This document shows, one piece after another, positions 17,266 to 26,000 of a DNA stretch of 45,058 nt. The DNA lies in assembly GCA_016795425.1 (NCBI GenBank), contig JAEUHG010000292.1:1-45058 (forward strand). Direction: 5' to 3'. A program made the translations under genes and the position numbers. Origin of the DNA: Verrucomicrobiales bacterium (GTDB lineage: Bacteria; Verrucomicrobiota; Verrucomicrobiia; Limisphaerales; CAIMTB01). The notes beneath the pieces are model-generated. The model was not told the DNA's origin. It saw nothing but the letters and a program-made list of their open reading frames with translations, and made no database searches. The first letter of the stretch is position 1. Every line of letters starts with the position of its first letter.

Positions 17266-17385
17266 GTGGCCACCGCCAGGCTGATGGGCCTGGACATTGC
17301 GAGGATGTCGGCCGAGGAAGGCATGGGATCGAATACTGCATATTCGTTGGGGAATCTCGAAGGGAATGAGAAAAGGCGATGTGAA

Positions 17386-20130
17386 TCAATGATCCTTCTC
17401 CGTCGACTCACGAACTCCGGAAAGCGAACGATCGATCGGCGCGTAGCTGGTTTCGGGATCGATAACACCGTTCCATGCCTCCCAAAACCGCGTGAGTGGG
17501 GTCACTTCGACGTGCTGCTTGCGTTGGACGTCGCCCTCGCTGGTGGCTCCTTTGGGCTGCCAGTCCTTTCCAAAGGACTGCCGCGTCTGCCCCAGGAATG
17601 CCCGCGCACCAACGGCGTCGCCTCGCTTCCAGGCCAGGTAACCGCGCAGGAAGAATCCACCGGCGGCCTTGGGGTTGGTCCGTGTCGCGGCGGCCAGCCG
17701 GTCATCCGCCGATTTGGCGTCCCCACGCAACAACGCGACCTCGCCCAACGCTAACAAAGCGCCGGTCTCTTCGGGGTTGAGCCGATGGGCGCGTTCGAGC
17801 GCGGTTTCGGCGGCTGCGAGATCGGCGGGCCCGCGTGAGAACGTCGCGCGAAGGATGCCCCATTGCTGCCAGGCCCGGTGGCTGCTCGGGTTGATGCGCT
17901 GCAATTCCGCCAACTGAATCAACGCGCCCTCGGTATCGCCCTCGCTGGCCAGGCAGTGCCCGAGATAGTACCGCGAATCCTCGTGCCCCGGATTCAGCGC
18001 CAGCGCGTCGCGAAACCATCCGATGGCTTTCCGGTTGTTTCTTTCAATTTTCATGGCCGACATGGCAGCACGTTGGAGATTCCAGAATTCCAGCGTCCGC
18101 TGACGGTCCGTCAGCGTGTCGCCCCCGGACACGGGCCGTCCACCGGGATCCTCGGAGGGAGTTGCCGCTGGCAACCGGTCTTCCGCCGTGTTGGACCTCA
18201 TCCAACGACGCGGCGCAGCCTCTCCTTCGGTCCACACGTACCGAGCGTCCGCTGCCAGATTCTCGACCACTCCCGTGCTCCCCGCGTGCCACCGCACTTC
18301 GAGTCGATCCAATCGGGCGTTTCCACCCAATCCCCAATGCAGCGTATGATTGGCACTCGATAGATAACTGATTCCGGTGACGCTCCGACGCAAAGGAACG
18401 CCGTTCACCCACGCGACCGCGGTCGAACCATCGCCCGATCCGAATCCTCGCTCGTCCGGGTGACGCGATCTCAGCCGGAGTTGCAGCCAATGACCCGACG
18501 CCATGTCGTTGCGGTACAAACGAACGCCCTCTCCCAAGTCGGCAATGGCGAAATCCATGTCCCCGTCGTTGTCAAAGTCGGACAACGCCAGTCCCCGGCT
18601 GACGTGCTTTTCCGAGAGACCAGAGTGCAACGGAGCCAGATTATAGAAATATTCCCCCCGCCGGTTCCAGAACAGGAAGCTCTCCTGGGCCTGAAGCTTC
18701 CTTGGCTTCTGCCCTCCCGACTCCAAAGTGCTGCCATTCACGGCCAACAAATCCAACCAGCCGTCCTGGTCCAGATCGACGAACTCCGTCCCCCAGCCCA
18801 CGAACGAAAGCGCGATCTGGCCAAGTCCCTTTTGATCCGCGATGTCGACGAACCGAAGCGCGACGCTCTTTCCTGCACCCGGTGAGGCTTCTGAATCGGT
18901 GGACGTGGACGGCTGGGACGTCGGGGTGACGGCGGTGGCCTGCCGCGGAGTGATTCCGGTCGAACCCACCGGCGTCGTGCGTGTTCGCCACCCGCTCAGA
19001 TCCGCCCACATGTTCTCGTAGAGGGCATTTTCCTGCGCCACCCAATGAGTGATGTGCAGGTCGTCGTCGCCGTCGCGGTCGAAATCGCCGATCGCCAACC
19101 CCATCGCGCTTCGATAATCCGCCACCCACGCCGGATGACTGATATCCTCGAAGCGCCCCCCGCGATTCCGGTAGTAGGCGTTGTCGGAGACATCGTTTGC
19201 CACGTACAGATCGAGCCAGCCGTCCTGATCGAAGTCGTGCCAAACCCCGCCAAGACTTCGGCCCGTCGGATTATGAACGCCCAGTTCCCGCGCCACGTCC
19301 ACGAAAGTGCCGTCGGCGTGCTGATGGAATAACGCGTTGTGCCCGGGTTCGTAGGACGCGGGATTCAGCGTGTACGGCACCGCTGTGCCAACCTGGTCCG
19401 AGAGCCGCTCGCGGTCGCCCGCGCTGGGGACAAACCGCACGTAGTTGGCCACGTACAGATCAAGTCGCCGGTCGTTGTCGTAGTCGCCCCAGGCCACGCT
19501 TGTCCAGAACCCGCCCGGTTCGGGCAACCGCGAATCCCGGGTGAACCGGCCGGATCCCCCCTGATTGCGGAACAATTGAAGCGCGTTGTAACCGGCGACC
19601 GCAAGATCGAGAAAGCCGTCGCCGTCGTAATCCGCCCAGGCCGCGCCAAGTCCGCGAATACGCGTGTCAGGAAAACCCGCGACCTGCCTGAACATGCCGT
19701 CGCCCTGGTTCTCATAGAGCGCGCACGCCGGCAGGTGTTCGTCCGGAACGTCCATGCCACCCCCGGCTCCCACCAGAAACAAATCGTCGTCTCCGTCATT
19801 GTCGAAGTCTCCCCAGGCCAGTCCCGGCCCCATGTCCTCCGGAAGTTGGGACGTTCGGTTCCCGGCGAAATTGCGGTATCCCGACAATCCCGCATCGCGG
19901 GTCACCTCGGCCAGACGCGGCGTCGGCGCTTCCGGCGGGAGATTCCGTGCCAGCGAACGGGTGATGTCCTCGGACGCTTCGTCAGGTTGATACGGCTCGG
20001 GTCGGGATCGTTGATATACGATCCAACCGGAAAGCAGCCCCAATGCGGCGAGGGTCACCAGTGTCGCCAAGGTCCAACGCAGCCGTTGCCGTCGCGGACT
20101 CAGTAGGACCGGAGACGTGGGGGGTGTCAT
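17386..20130 (-). CDS. CRTAC1-family FG-GAP/VCBS and ASPIC/UnbV protein with TPRs
   Basis: This 914-residue protein has one N-terminal membrane anchor (about residues 19-40) and a large periplasmic part. FG-GAP/VCBS calcium-binding repeats follow (WGDFDNDGDDDLFLV, WADYDGDGFLDLAVAGY, WGDYDNDRRLDLYVANY, IGDFDRDGDDDLHI, FVDLDQDGWLDLLAVNG, LSDFDNDGDMDFAIAD), forming an integrin-alpha-like propeller. An ASPIC/UnbV domain comes next (TGISYLSSANHTLHWGLG, LEVRWHAG), then a run of TPR-like helices at about 690-880. The ATG overlaps the upstream multihaem cytochrome stop by 4 bp, so the two are translationally coupled. A role as periplasmic scaffold or assembly partner of that cytochrome is an inference; the family has no established biochemical function in bacteria. 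Confidence 0.9.
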   Translation of the reverse strand: MTPPTSPVLLSPRRQRLRWTLATLVTLAALGLLSGWIVYQRSRPEPYQPDEASEDITRSLARNLPPEAPTPRLAEVTRDAGLSGYRNFAGNRTSQLPEDMGPGLAWGDFDNDGDDDLFLVGAGGGMDVPDEHLPACALYENQGDGMFRQVAGFPDTRIRGLGAAWADYDGDGFLDLAVAGYNALQLFRNQGGSGRFTRDSRLPEPGGFWTSVAWGDYDNDRRLDLYVANYVRFVPSAGDRERLSDQVGTAVPYTLNPASYEPGHNALFHQHADGTFVDVARELGVHNPTGRSLGGVWHDFDQDGWLDLYVANDVSDNAYYRNRGGRFEDISHPAWVADYRSAMGLAIGDFDRDGDDDLHITHWVAQENALYENMWADLSGWRTRTTPVGSTGITPRQATAVTPTSQPSTSTDSEASPGAGKSVALRFVDIADQKGLGQIALSFVGWGTEFVDLDQDGWLDLLAVNGSTLESGGQKPRKLQAQESFLFWNRRGEYFYNLAPLHSGLSEKHVSRGLALSDFDNDGDMDFAIADLGEGVRLYRNDMASGHWLQLRLRSRHPDERGFGSGDGSTAVAWVNGVPLRRSVTGISYLSSANHTLHWGLGGNARLDRLEVRWHAGSTGVVENLAADARYVWTEGEAAPRRWMRSNTAEDRLPAATPSEDPGGRPVSGGDTLTDRQRTLEFWNLQRAAMSAMKIERNNRKAIGWFRDALALNPGHEDSRYYLGHCLASEGDTEGALIQLAELQRINPSSHRAWQQWGILRATFSRGPADLAAAETALERAHRLNPEETGALLALGEVALLRGDAKSADDRLAAATRTNPKAAGGFFLRGYLAWKRGDAVGARAFLGQTRQSFGKDWQPKGATSEGDVQRKQHVEVTPLTRFWEAWNGVIDPETSYAPIDRSLSGVRESTEKDH

Positions 20131-22295
20131 GGTTGGACCCGCACGACCTTCTCAACCCGGGCCAACTCGGTGACGGGTGCCGTCAGTTGGTTCGTCTCAC
20201 CGAACAGGTAGTTGAGCAGGAACTGGTCGACCTTACGGTATTGCAGTGCGACCGAGATCCGGTACTCGCCCGCTGCCAATGGCGCGGGCACGGAGGGGGC
20301 TGGAATCTCGAGTGTGTCCGCTGCCGGTGTCGCCACGCGCGACATGGCGGTCAGGTTGGTGCCGGCGTCGATCACCGAACCGGCGCACGGAATGGCAAAC
20401 TGCACCGCGTCGGAGTAACCGGGAAATAGGGCTCGTCGAAACCGGACGCCCACCATTTCCCACAGGTTATGGCGATCGATGAGATTGCCATGTTGATCCA
20501 CAGGCTCCGCCTTAAAGAGGAAGGTTCCAGGCTCAAGAAAGTTCCGCTGGTCCCGACGGCCCGAGGTCCAAGTCACCCGGTCGTGATCGTCGGTCACGGT
20601 GATCTCCAACCAACTCTGGATGATGTCCAGCGGGCCGGTGGGGAAATCGTGGCCGACTTTGTTCGACGCCATCACCACTCGAAGCGGGAGGGTGCCTCCG
20701 GGGGCAATGGTTTCGGGGGCCTCCAAGGTGATGGTCACGATCGGGCCCCTGGCCCACTTATGTTCGATCTCGGGAATCGGCAGGCCACCCCGCAGCCATT
20801 GGTCCGTCAGCCGAAGTTGCTCGTCGGCCCCCTCCAACTGATCGCGTAGCGCGTAAGGTATGAGGGTATTCGCCGCGATGAAGCGATGGCTCCGATGTCG
20901 GCGGTCGCCCGGGGAACGGTTGTAGTCGAGGGGATCGCCCGCGGCGGGATCGCGCGATTCGACCAGGGGCATGTGACATTCGCGGCATTCCACCGTCTTT
21001 CGCGCGTCTCCCTTGTGGTTCCAATGACTGGCCGCCCAGTTGTCGTATTGGTTCTGCAACTGGACCCAGCCCACGCGGTTGACTTCGGCGTCGATGAACT
21101 GTTTGTGACAGGCGGCGCAGTACTCCGGTTTCTTAAAGGCGCGCTTGGCGAGACGGCCGTGTTCCTCCGGATAGCTGCGGATCAGAAAATCGCGGAGCAC
21201 CCGCCCCACTCCGTTGGTCTGCCACTGCCACAGGTACTCGCGCGGCTGGGTGACCGTGTAGTTGGCGTTGCCCTTGATGTCGGTCTCGCGGATGGCATGG
21301 CAAGCGAGACAGGAGACGCCTTCCTGGTATCCGTGCAAGCCCGTCAGGTTCTCCACGAAGATGTTCTTCGTGCCGCTGAACAGCGAGATCGGATCGTGGC
21401 AACCGCCGCAGTAACGGGTCGATTCCGGTCCGTTCTGCTTGGCCATGACGTCCTGAATCCCGAGGAACACCGTGTCCATCGCTGCATACCGATGGGCGCT
21501 GGGCAGCCATTCCTCCAGGATTTGATCATGGCACCCGGCCGTCCCACAGGACTTTGACCCAGCCAGCGACCGGGCATCGAAGGCCCCTCCCGTATCGGTT
21601 CGGGCCAGGCTGGGCGCGAACGGGCGATTCGTCCCGTACAGGTAGCTGTAATCTTCCGGAAACCGGTTCGCGTAGTCGGTGCCCGAATACAACAGGGCAA
21701 GTGCCGCCGTCAGCGCCACGCCGACCAAGGCGACGCCCATCGCCCTGCGGAAGTACCGCCGGCCCCCGGCGAGATCCGGCGCCGCGGTTCGTACGGTGGA
21801 CCCATTGGATCCGGTCGAACCGCCCCCCTCGGCAGGGATCGCACGTTGTCGGCGCACGACGAAGATCAGGTGCGGCACCACGCCCGTGATCAGGACCAGG
21901 GTGGCAATCAAATGCACGTTGCGCCATAGGAGCGAACTCCGAAGCCCCCACAACGCCTCGCCCGCCACCACCAGTCCAGAGAGCGAGCAGACGGTCAGTC
22001 CGCCCAAGGCGAGCCAACCCAGCACCGTGATATGGGAGGCGGCGTACCTGCGGTAGTCGGCCACATGTGCCACGCAGTACCAGGCCAGCGGCAGCAGCGT
22101 GATCGCGCCAACGCCGGTATGCACCAGCACGCTCCACTGGATGGCGGCATGAAACGGCGCCACCGTGATGACCAGTCCCGTGACCGCCTCGAAGATGAGG
22201 GTTGCGAAACCGCACCAAGCCAGATGCGAAGTCCAACCGGTGCGCAAAACCCTTGGCGAAAGGGGCTGATTGGAGAGCGCGTCGTTGGTGGGCAT
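20127..22295 (-). CDS. Fused membrane cytochrome b / multihaem cytochrome c protein
   Basis: This 722-residue protein starts with four transmembrane helices (about residues 24-150) with histidines that could bind haem b (H59 in LVHTG, H77 in CVAH, H128 in RNVHL, H142 in VVPHL). A fifth helix follows at about 185-205. The periplasmic part has five haem-c-type motifs: CGTAGCH (250-256, spaced CX4CH), CGGCH (296-300), CLACH (329-333), CAACH (393-397) and CRECH (437-441). The last 250 residues are beta-rich without haem motifs (PGGTLPLRVVMASNKVGHDF). The layout suggests quinol oxidation in the membrane with electron exit through periplasmic haems. The substrate is unknown; resemblance to c554/NrfH-type multihaem proteins is only general. 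It is coupled to the CRTAC1 gene and preceded by an FNR-like palindrome. Confidence 0.88.
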   Translation of the reverse strand: MPTNDALSNQPLSPRVLRTGWTSHLAWCGFATLIFEAVTGLVITVAPFHAAIQWSVLVHTGVGAITLLPLAWYCVAHVADYRRYAASHITVLGWLALGGLTVCSLSGLVVAGEALWGLRSSLLWRNVHLIATLVLITGVVPHLIFVVRRQRAIPAEGGGSTGSNGSTVRTAAPDLAGGRRYFRRAMGVALVGVALTAALALLYSGTDYANRFPEDYSYLYGTNRPFAPSLARTDTGGAFDARSLAGSKSCGTAGCHDQILEEWLPSAHRYAAMDTVFLGIQDVMAKQNGPESTRYCGGCHDPISLFSGTKNIFVENLTGLHGYQEGVSCLACHAIRETDIKGNANYTVTQPREYLWQWQTNGVGRVLRDFLIRSYPEEHGRLAKRAFKKPEYCAACHKQFIDAEVNRVGWVQLQNQYDNWAASHWNHKGDARKTVECRECHMPLVESRDPAAGDPLDYNRSPGDRRHRSHRFIAANTLIPYALRDQLEGADEQLRLTDQWLRGGLPIPEIEHKWARGPIVTITLEAPETIAPGGTLPLRVVMASNKVGHDFPTGPLDIIQSWLEITVTDDHDRVTWTSGRRDQRNFLEPGTFLFKAEPVDQHGNLIDRHNLWEMVGVRFRRALFPGYSDAVQFAIPCAGSVIDAGTNLTAMSRVATPAADTLEIPAPSVPAPLAAGEYRISVALQYRKVDQFLLNYLFGETNQLTAPVTELARVEKVVRVQP

Positions 22296-22376
22296 AACGT
22301 CAACCCACGATAAACGCCGGCAGACACCGGCTCACGGGGATTGGCGCGACGACCCTACCCCGGGCGCGGCACTCAT

Positions 22377-22394
22377 CATTGACCTGCGTCAATG
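22377..22394 (-). promoter_or_regulatory. FNR/DNR-like palindromic operator upstream of the multihaem cytochrome gene
   Basis: CATTGACCTGCGTCAATG is a perfect dyad with 7-base arms around CTGC. Its core TTGAC-N4-GTCAA has the spacing of FNR/DNR sites with a symmetrical T-to-C change. It is centred about 90 bp upstream of the ATG, close to the geometry seen at norC. It probably controls the cytochrome-CRTAC1 pair. Confidence 0.6.
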
Positions 22395-22577
22395 CCTCAC
22401 CGCCCTTCGTCGATCGACCGATCGGTCATGGCGCCGCGACTCGGAGACGATGATGCCGCCCCCGGCGATTTCGCCATCGGCAGACAACAGTTCCATCCCC
22501 GACAATGCCTCGTATTCCGAGACCCCGCACCGGAAGCATCGCGCCGCAGGGAGTGGGACAAGAACCAGTGGGATATC

Positions 22578-22803
22578 AAGGAAGCGGGGGAGAGCAAAAG
22601 TGAGAGGGAGAGATGGGGGAAGTGGCGCAGGAGCGAGCGTCGGCACCTTTTCAACCGATAAACTGAGTTGAGAGGATGAACCTCGATTGGGTTCCATGAG
22701 AACAGCGAGTGACCGAGACATAATTTCCAATTCTCAGAAGTACCCCCGATTTCTTCGTTGCCCCCGCTCCCCTTCTCGCTCTCGCTCTCTTTCTCTCTCC
22801 GCG
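22578..22803. repeat. Imperfect purine-rich/pyrimidine-rich inverted repeat
   Basis: A purine-rich stretch at about 22578-22622 (AAGCGGGGGAGAGC, then GAGAGGGAGAGATGGGGG) is followed by a pyrimidine-rich stretch at about 22757-22803 (CCCCCGCTCCCC, then TCGCTCTCGCTCTC). The second is roughly the reverse complement of the first. It resembles the repeats at 4585-4680 and 8681-8965, but less closely. Simple-sequence composition may explain part of the match. Confidence 0.3.
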
Positions 22804-23055
22804 TCGATACGATGGATCTCGCCTATCTTCGCAGCGACCCGCGCCGGATTGGTCAGGGTTCCGCTTCCCATCGGTCTCTGCGCGACCGCTCCGGGGCCCA
22901 CCGAGCCCGAACGGTCACTGGGCTGCCGTTTCACCTGACTTCGATCAGGGGACCTCGGTCTTCGAGAACCGCGCCGGGCCATCCCCGTGCGGTTCCATCT
23001 CCGGTTCCCAGTCCCGTGAGCCGCGACCCGAATGACCGGGTTTCGTTGCAGCCCG

Positions 23056-26000
23056 TCAGCGCGAGGCGGCGGGCTGGGTGTTGTCGCCGGCGCTGAGAGT
23101 GAGGCGCTCGGGAATCCCCCCCGTGACAGAAACCCAGTAGACCTCGAAGCCCTCGTCACGATTCGAAGAGAAGGCGATGCCTTCGTCTTCGGGAAGCCAA
23201 GCCGGATTCCGATCCGACGCAGGGTTCTCCGTGAGGCGACGGAGATCGGAGCCGTCGATGCGCACCGTGTAGATCTCGTCGTTCCCATCACGGTCGGAAA
23301 CGAACGCGATGCGCTGCCCGTCGGGAGACCAATGCGGTTCGGTGTCCGCCGCCGACTGGGGAGCGACCGACCTCGCCCCGGAACCGTCCGCGTTGAGGAT
23401 CCACAAATCCCAGTCACCGGAGCGATCGGAAGCAACGACCAACTGCGAGCCGTCGGGCGAGAACGACGGGGATCGGTCGTTCCATGGACCAGTGGTGAGA
23501 CGTGTCAGGTTCGAGCCATCAGCCGTCATCCGGTACACTTGGGCGGAACCACTGCGCGCCGAAATGAATGCCAGGCCGGACCCGTCGGACGACCAAGTCG
23601 GTTCCGTGTCGAGGGAGGGATCCCAAGTGAGCCTGACGACCGGGTTCGTGCCGGTGAGCGTCATGAGGTAGATGTCAGCATTGCCCTCTCGCGTGGAGAC
23701 GAAGGCGACGCGGGTTCCATCGGGCGAAAGCGCCGGCCACGTGTCCTCCGCCGGACTGGCAGTCAGCCGGATGGGCGCCGCCAACAGGCCCTGCGCCAGG
23801 TACAACTCGGCATTGCCGTCGCGGGTGGAAGTGTACAGGCATCGGAACGTGCGATCTCCGCCGACCGTGCCGCCGAACTCGGAGGTGTTGCCCTTCAGGT
23901 CGGTCACGGTGGCGTTGAGGGCGAACAACCGGCCGACTTCGTCCGGACGGATCGTATTCAGGAGCCGCACTTGGTAGCGCCCCCGCGCCGCGTATCCCAT
24001 ACCTACCCAGCGAAGCCCCTCGTCGTAATCGGGCGTCGGATCGGCAAAGACCTCGACGCGGCTGCCGTCGGGTGCGTCGGTGGTCCCGGTCACCGACTGA
24101 CTGCTCCACGTCTCGATCCGCGGAGCTTCGATACCGTCGTTGCTGCCATCGACGAGGGCAATGCCCGTGCCTGCGTTGCCGGAAATGAAGTTCGCGCTCA
24201 GGTCGTTCTGTCTCGTCGTCGCTCCGACAATTTGGACCCCGACCAAGTTTCCCTGGACTCGATTGTGGATCACTTCCGTAAATGTGGTTCCGGCCACGAG
24301 TCGAACCCCTGGCCCGGCGTTGTCGGAGATGGTGTTCCCGCCGATTCGCGTCCCGCGAGTGCCGGAGGACTCGAGACCCACAAGAGCATTGGCGAGAATG
24401 ACGTTCTCTTCCAGTCTCGTACCCATCGCCTCCGCCAGCACAATCCCGGCTTGGTTCTCGGCGACCGTGTTACCACGAACGGCGTTGTTCCGACTCAGCG
24501 CTCCGACGATCTCAATCCCGATTTGGTTATTGTGAATCCGGTTGCCCCAGGTGACCGGCGGGATCAGACCGTCGGGGCCCGGGACGATGGGAAGCACGAA
24601 CGGACCTCCGGCGCCACCGATCCCGTTCTCGAACGCGTCGACGACTCGAATCCCCGCGTTGGCGTGACCCCTGACTTCGCAGTTGAGAATCGATGTATCG
24701 CGGGCACCGGTTCGAACGACGATACCATCGAGGTTGCCGGCCACCAGAACGGCCTCGCCCGTCTCCGGTCCCCCGATGACGGTCGCCACTGCCCTGTCCT
24801 CGACGAGAATGCCGACGGGCTGTTGACGGCCGGCCGCGGCGCTCGAGAGTACCGCGTTCAGGATGCGGTTGCCGACAGTGGCAGGCCCCGATACCCGCAA
24901 ACCGGCAGTGGCATTCCCGGAACTGAACACATCCCGACTCGGTCCGCCGATGACATTCGCCGAGGCGCCGTCGTCGATGCGCAAACCGTCGCCAAGATTG
25001 CCTTCGGGTTCGTCGGCAATCGGGCTGCCCATGGACACTGCCGATACCGAGTTGCCGCGGGTTTCGGCGCCTGTGATGTGAACGCCGTGAGCACGATTGG
25101 CATTGGATTGGAGAGCGTGCAGCGTGTCGTCCCGCGTTCCGTCGGCGAGAACAACGCCGTTCTGATTGCGTTTGAATCGACCGGAAACGACGTCGTTTCG
25201 GCTACGTTCCAGGCGCAAGCCGTCGCCCGCGTTTTGGTCTGCATCGACCTCGAACTCGTTCGTGGCGGTGCCTCGTGCCAGGACGCCATGGCCCCCGCAT
25301 TCGTTCACCTGGATCCAGAACCGGTTGTTTTGGCCGCCGTCGATCACGGCCCCGTGACTGGTGCAGCCTCGAACAACCGCCACGACGAGATTGCTTGCCA
25401 CCCCGGAGCCGTCGCATTTCAGACCGATGGCGCCGGATTGGATCGTCGCTTCCAAACTTAGCTGACGTGTGACTCCAGCGAGCAGGAGCCCGGCATCAAG
25501 ATTTCCGTTCAGTTGCAGGGATCCCAGTTCGGTTGTCCCGTCGCTGACACCCCGGATGACAACGCCGCTTCCGAGATTGAATCCGCTGCGAATCGATCCG
25601 GCCACCGTGGCTCGCGCTCCCTCGACGTGAACGCCGTCCCCCCGGTTGCGCCGCGCGACAATCACCGGAATCAAGGTCCCGACGGCGCCCGGACCGATCG
25701 TAAACCCGTTTCCGCCATTGCCGACCGCATCCAGAATCTCCAGCAAATTGTCTTCGATCCCGTCGCCCTCCAAACGCACTCCGTCGCCGCCGTTTCCGCC
25801 CACCGGCGACACGCCGCGAATGAAGTTGTTACGGGAGCCGGAAGCAACGAGAACCCCGTGCCCGGCGTTGCCGGTTCCTGCCTCCACGCCGTCACCGAAG
25901 GGGCGGCCCGAGCCGACGCTGACCTCGTTGCCGGTAGCGCCGTTCTCGAGAATGACCCCATGGCCACCATTGCGGCCCGTCGTCGCCACCACCCGGTTCC

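Larger units (their letters stand above)
22296..23055. other. Intergenic region upstream of the multihaem cytochrome gene
   Basis: These 760 bp contain no convincing gene; overlapping short ORFs on both strands are low-complexity. The part near the cytochrome gene holds its FNR-like operator. The middle has an imperfect purine/pyrimidine inverted repeat (22578-22803). The last 250 bp before the stop of the giant protein gene show nothing that I can identify. Confidence 0.5.

Noticed and set aside
22389..22730. 113-codon - strand ORF upstream of the multihaem cytochrome gene
   Set aside because: Low-complexity Pro/Leu/Ser content produced by the purine/pyrimidine tract; it also covers the probable FNR-like operator.
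23032..25461. 809-codon + strand ORF opposite the giant exported protein
   Set aside because: It is the mirror of the repetitive beta-helix and propeller coding strand. The - strand frame has clear PD40 and beta-helix repeats, the + frame none.
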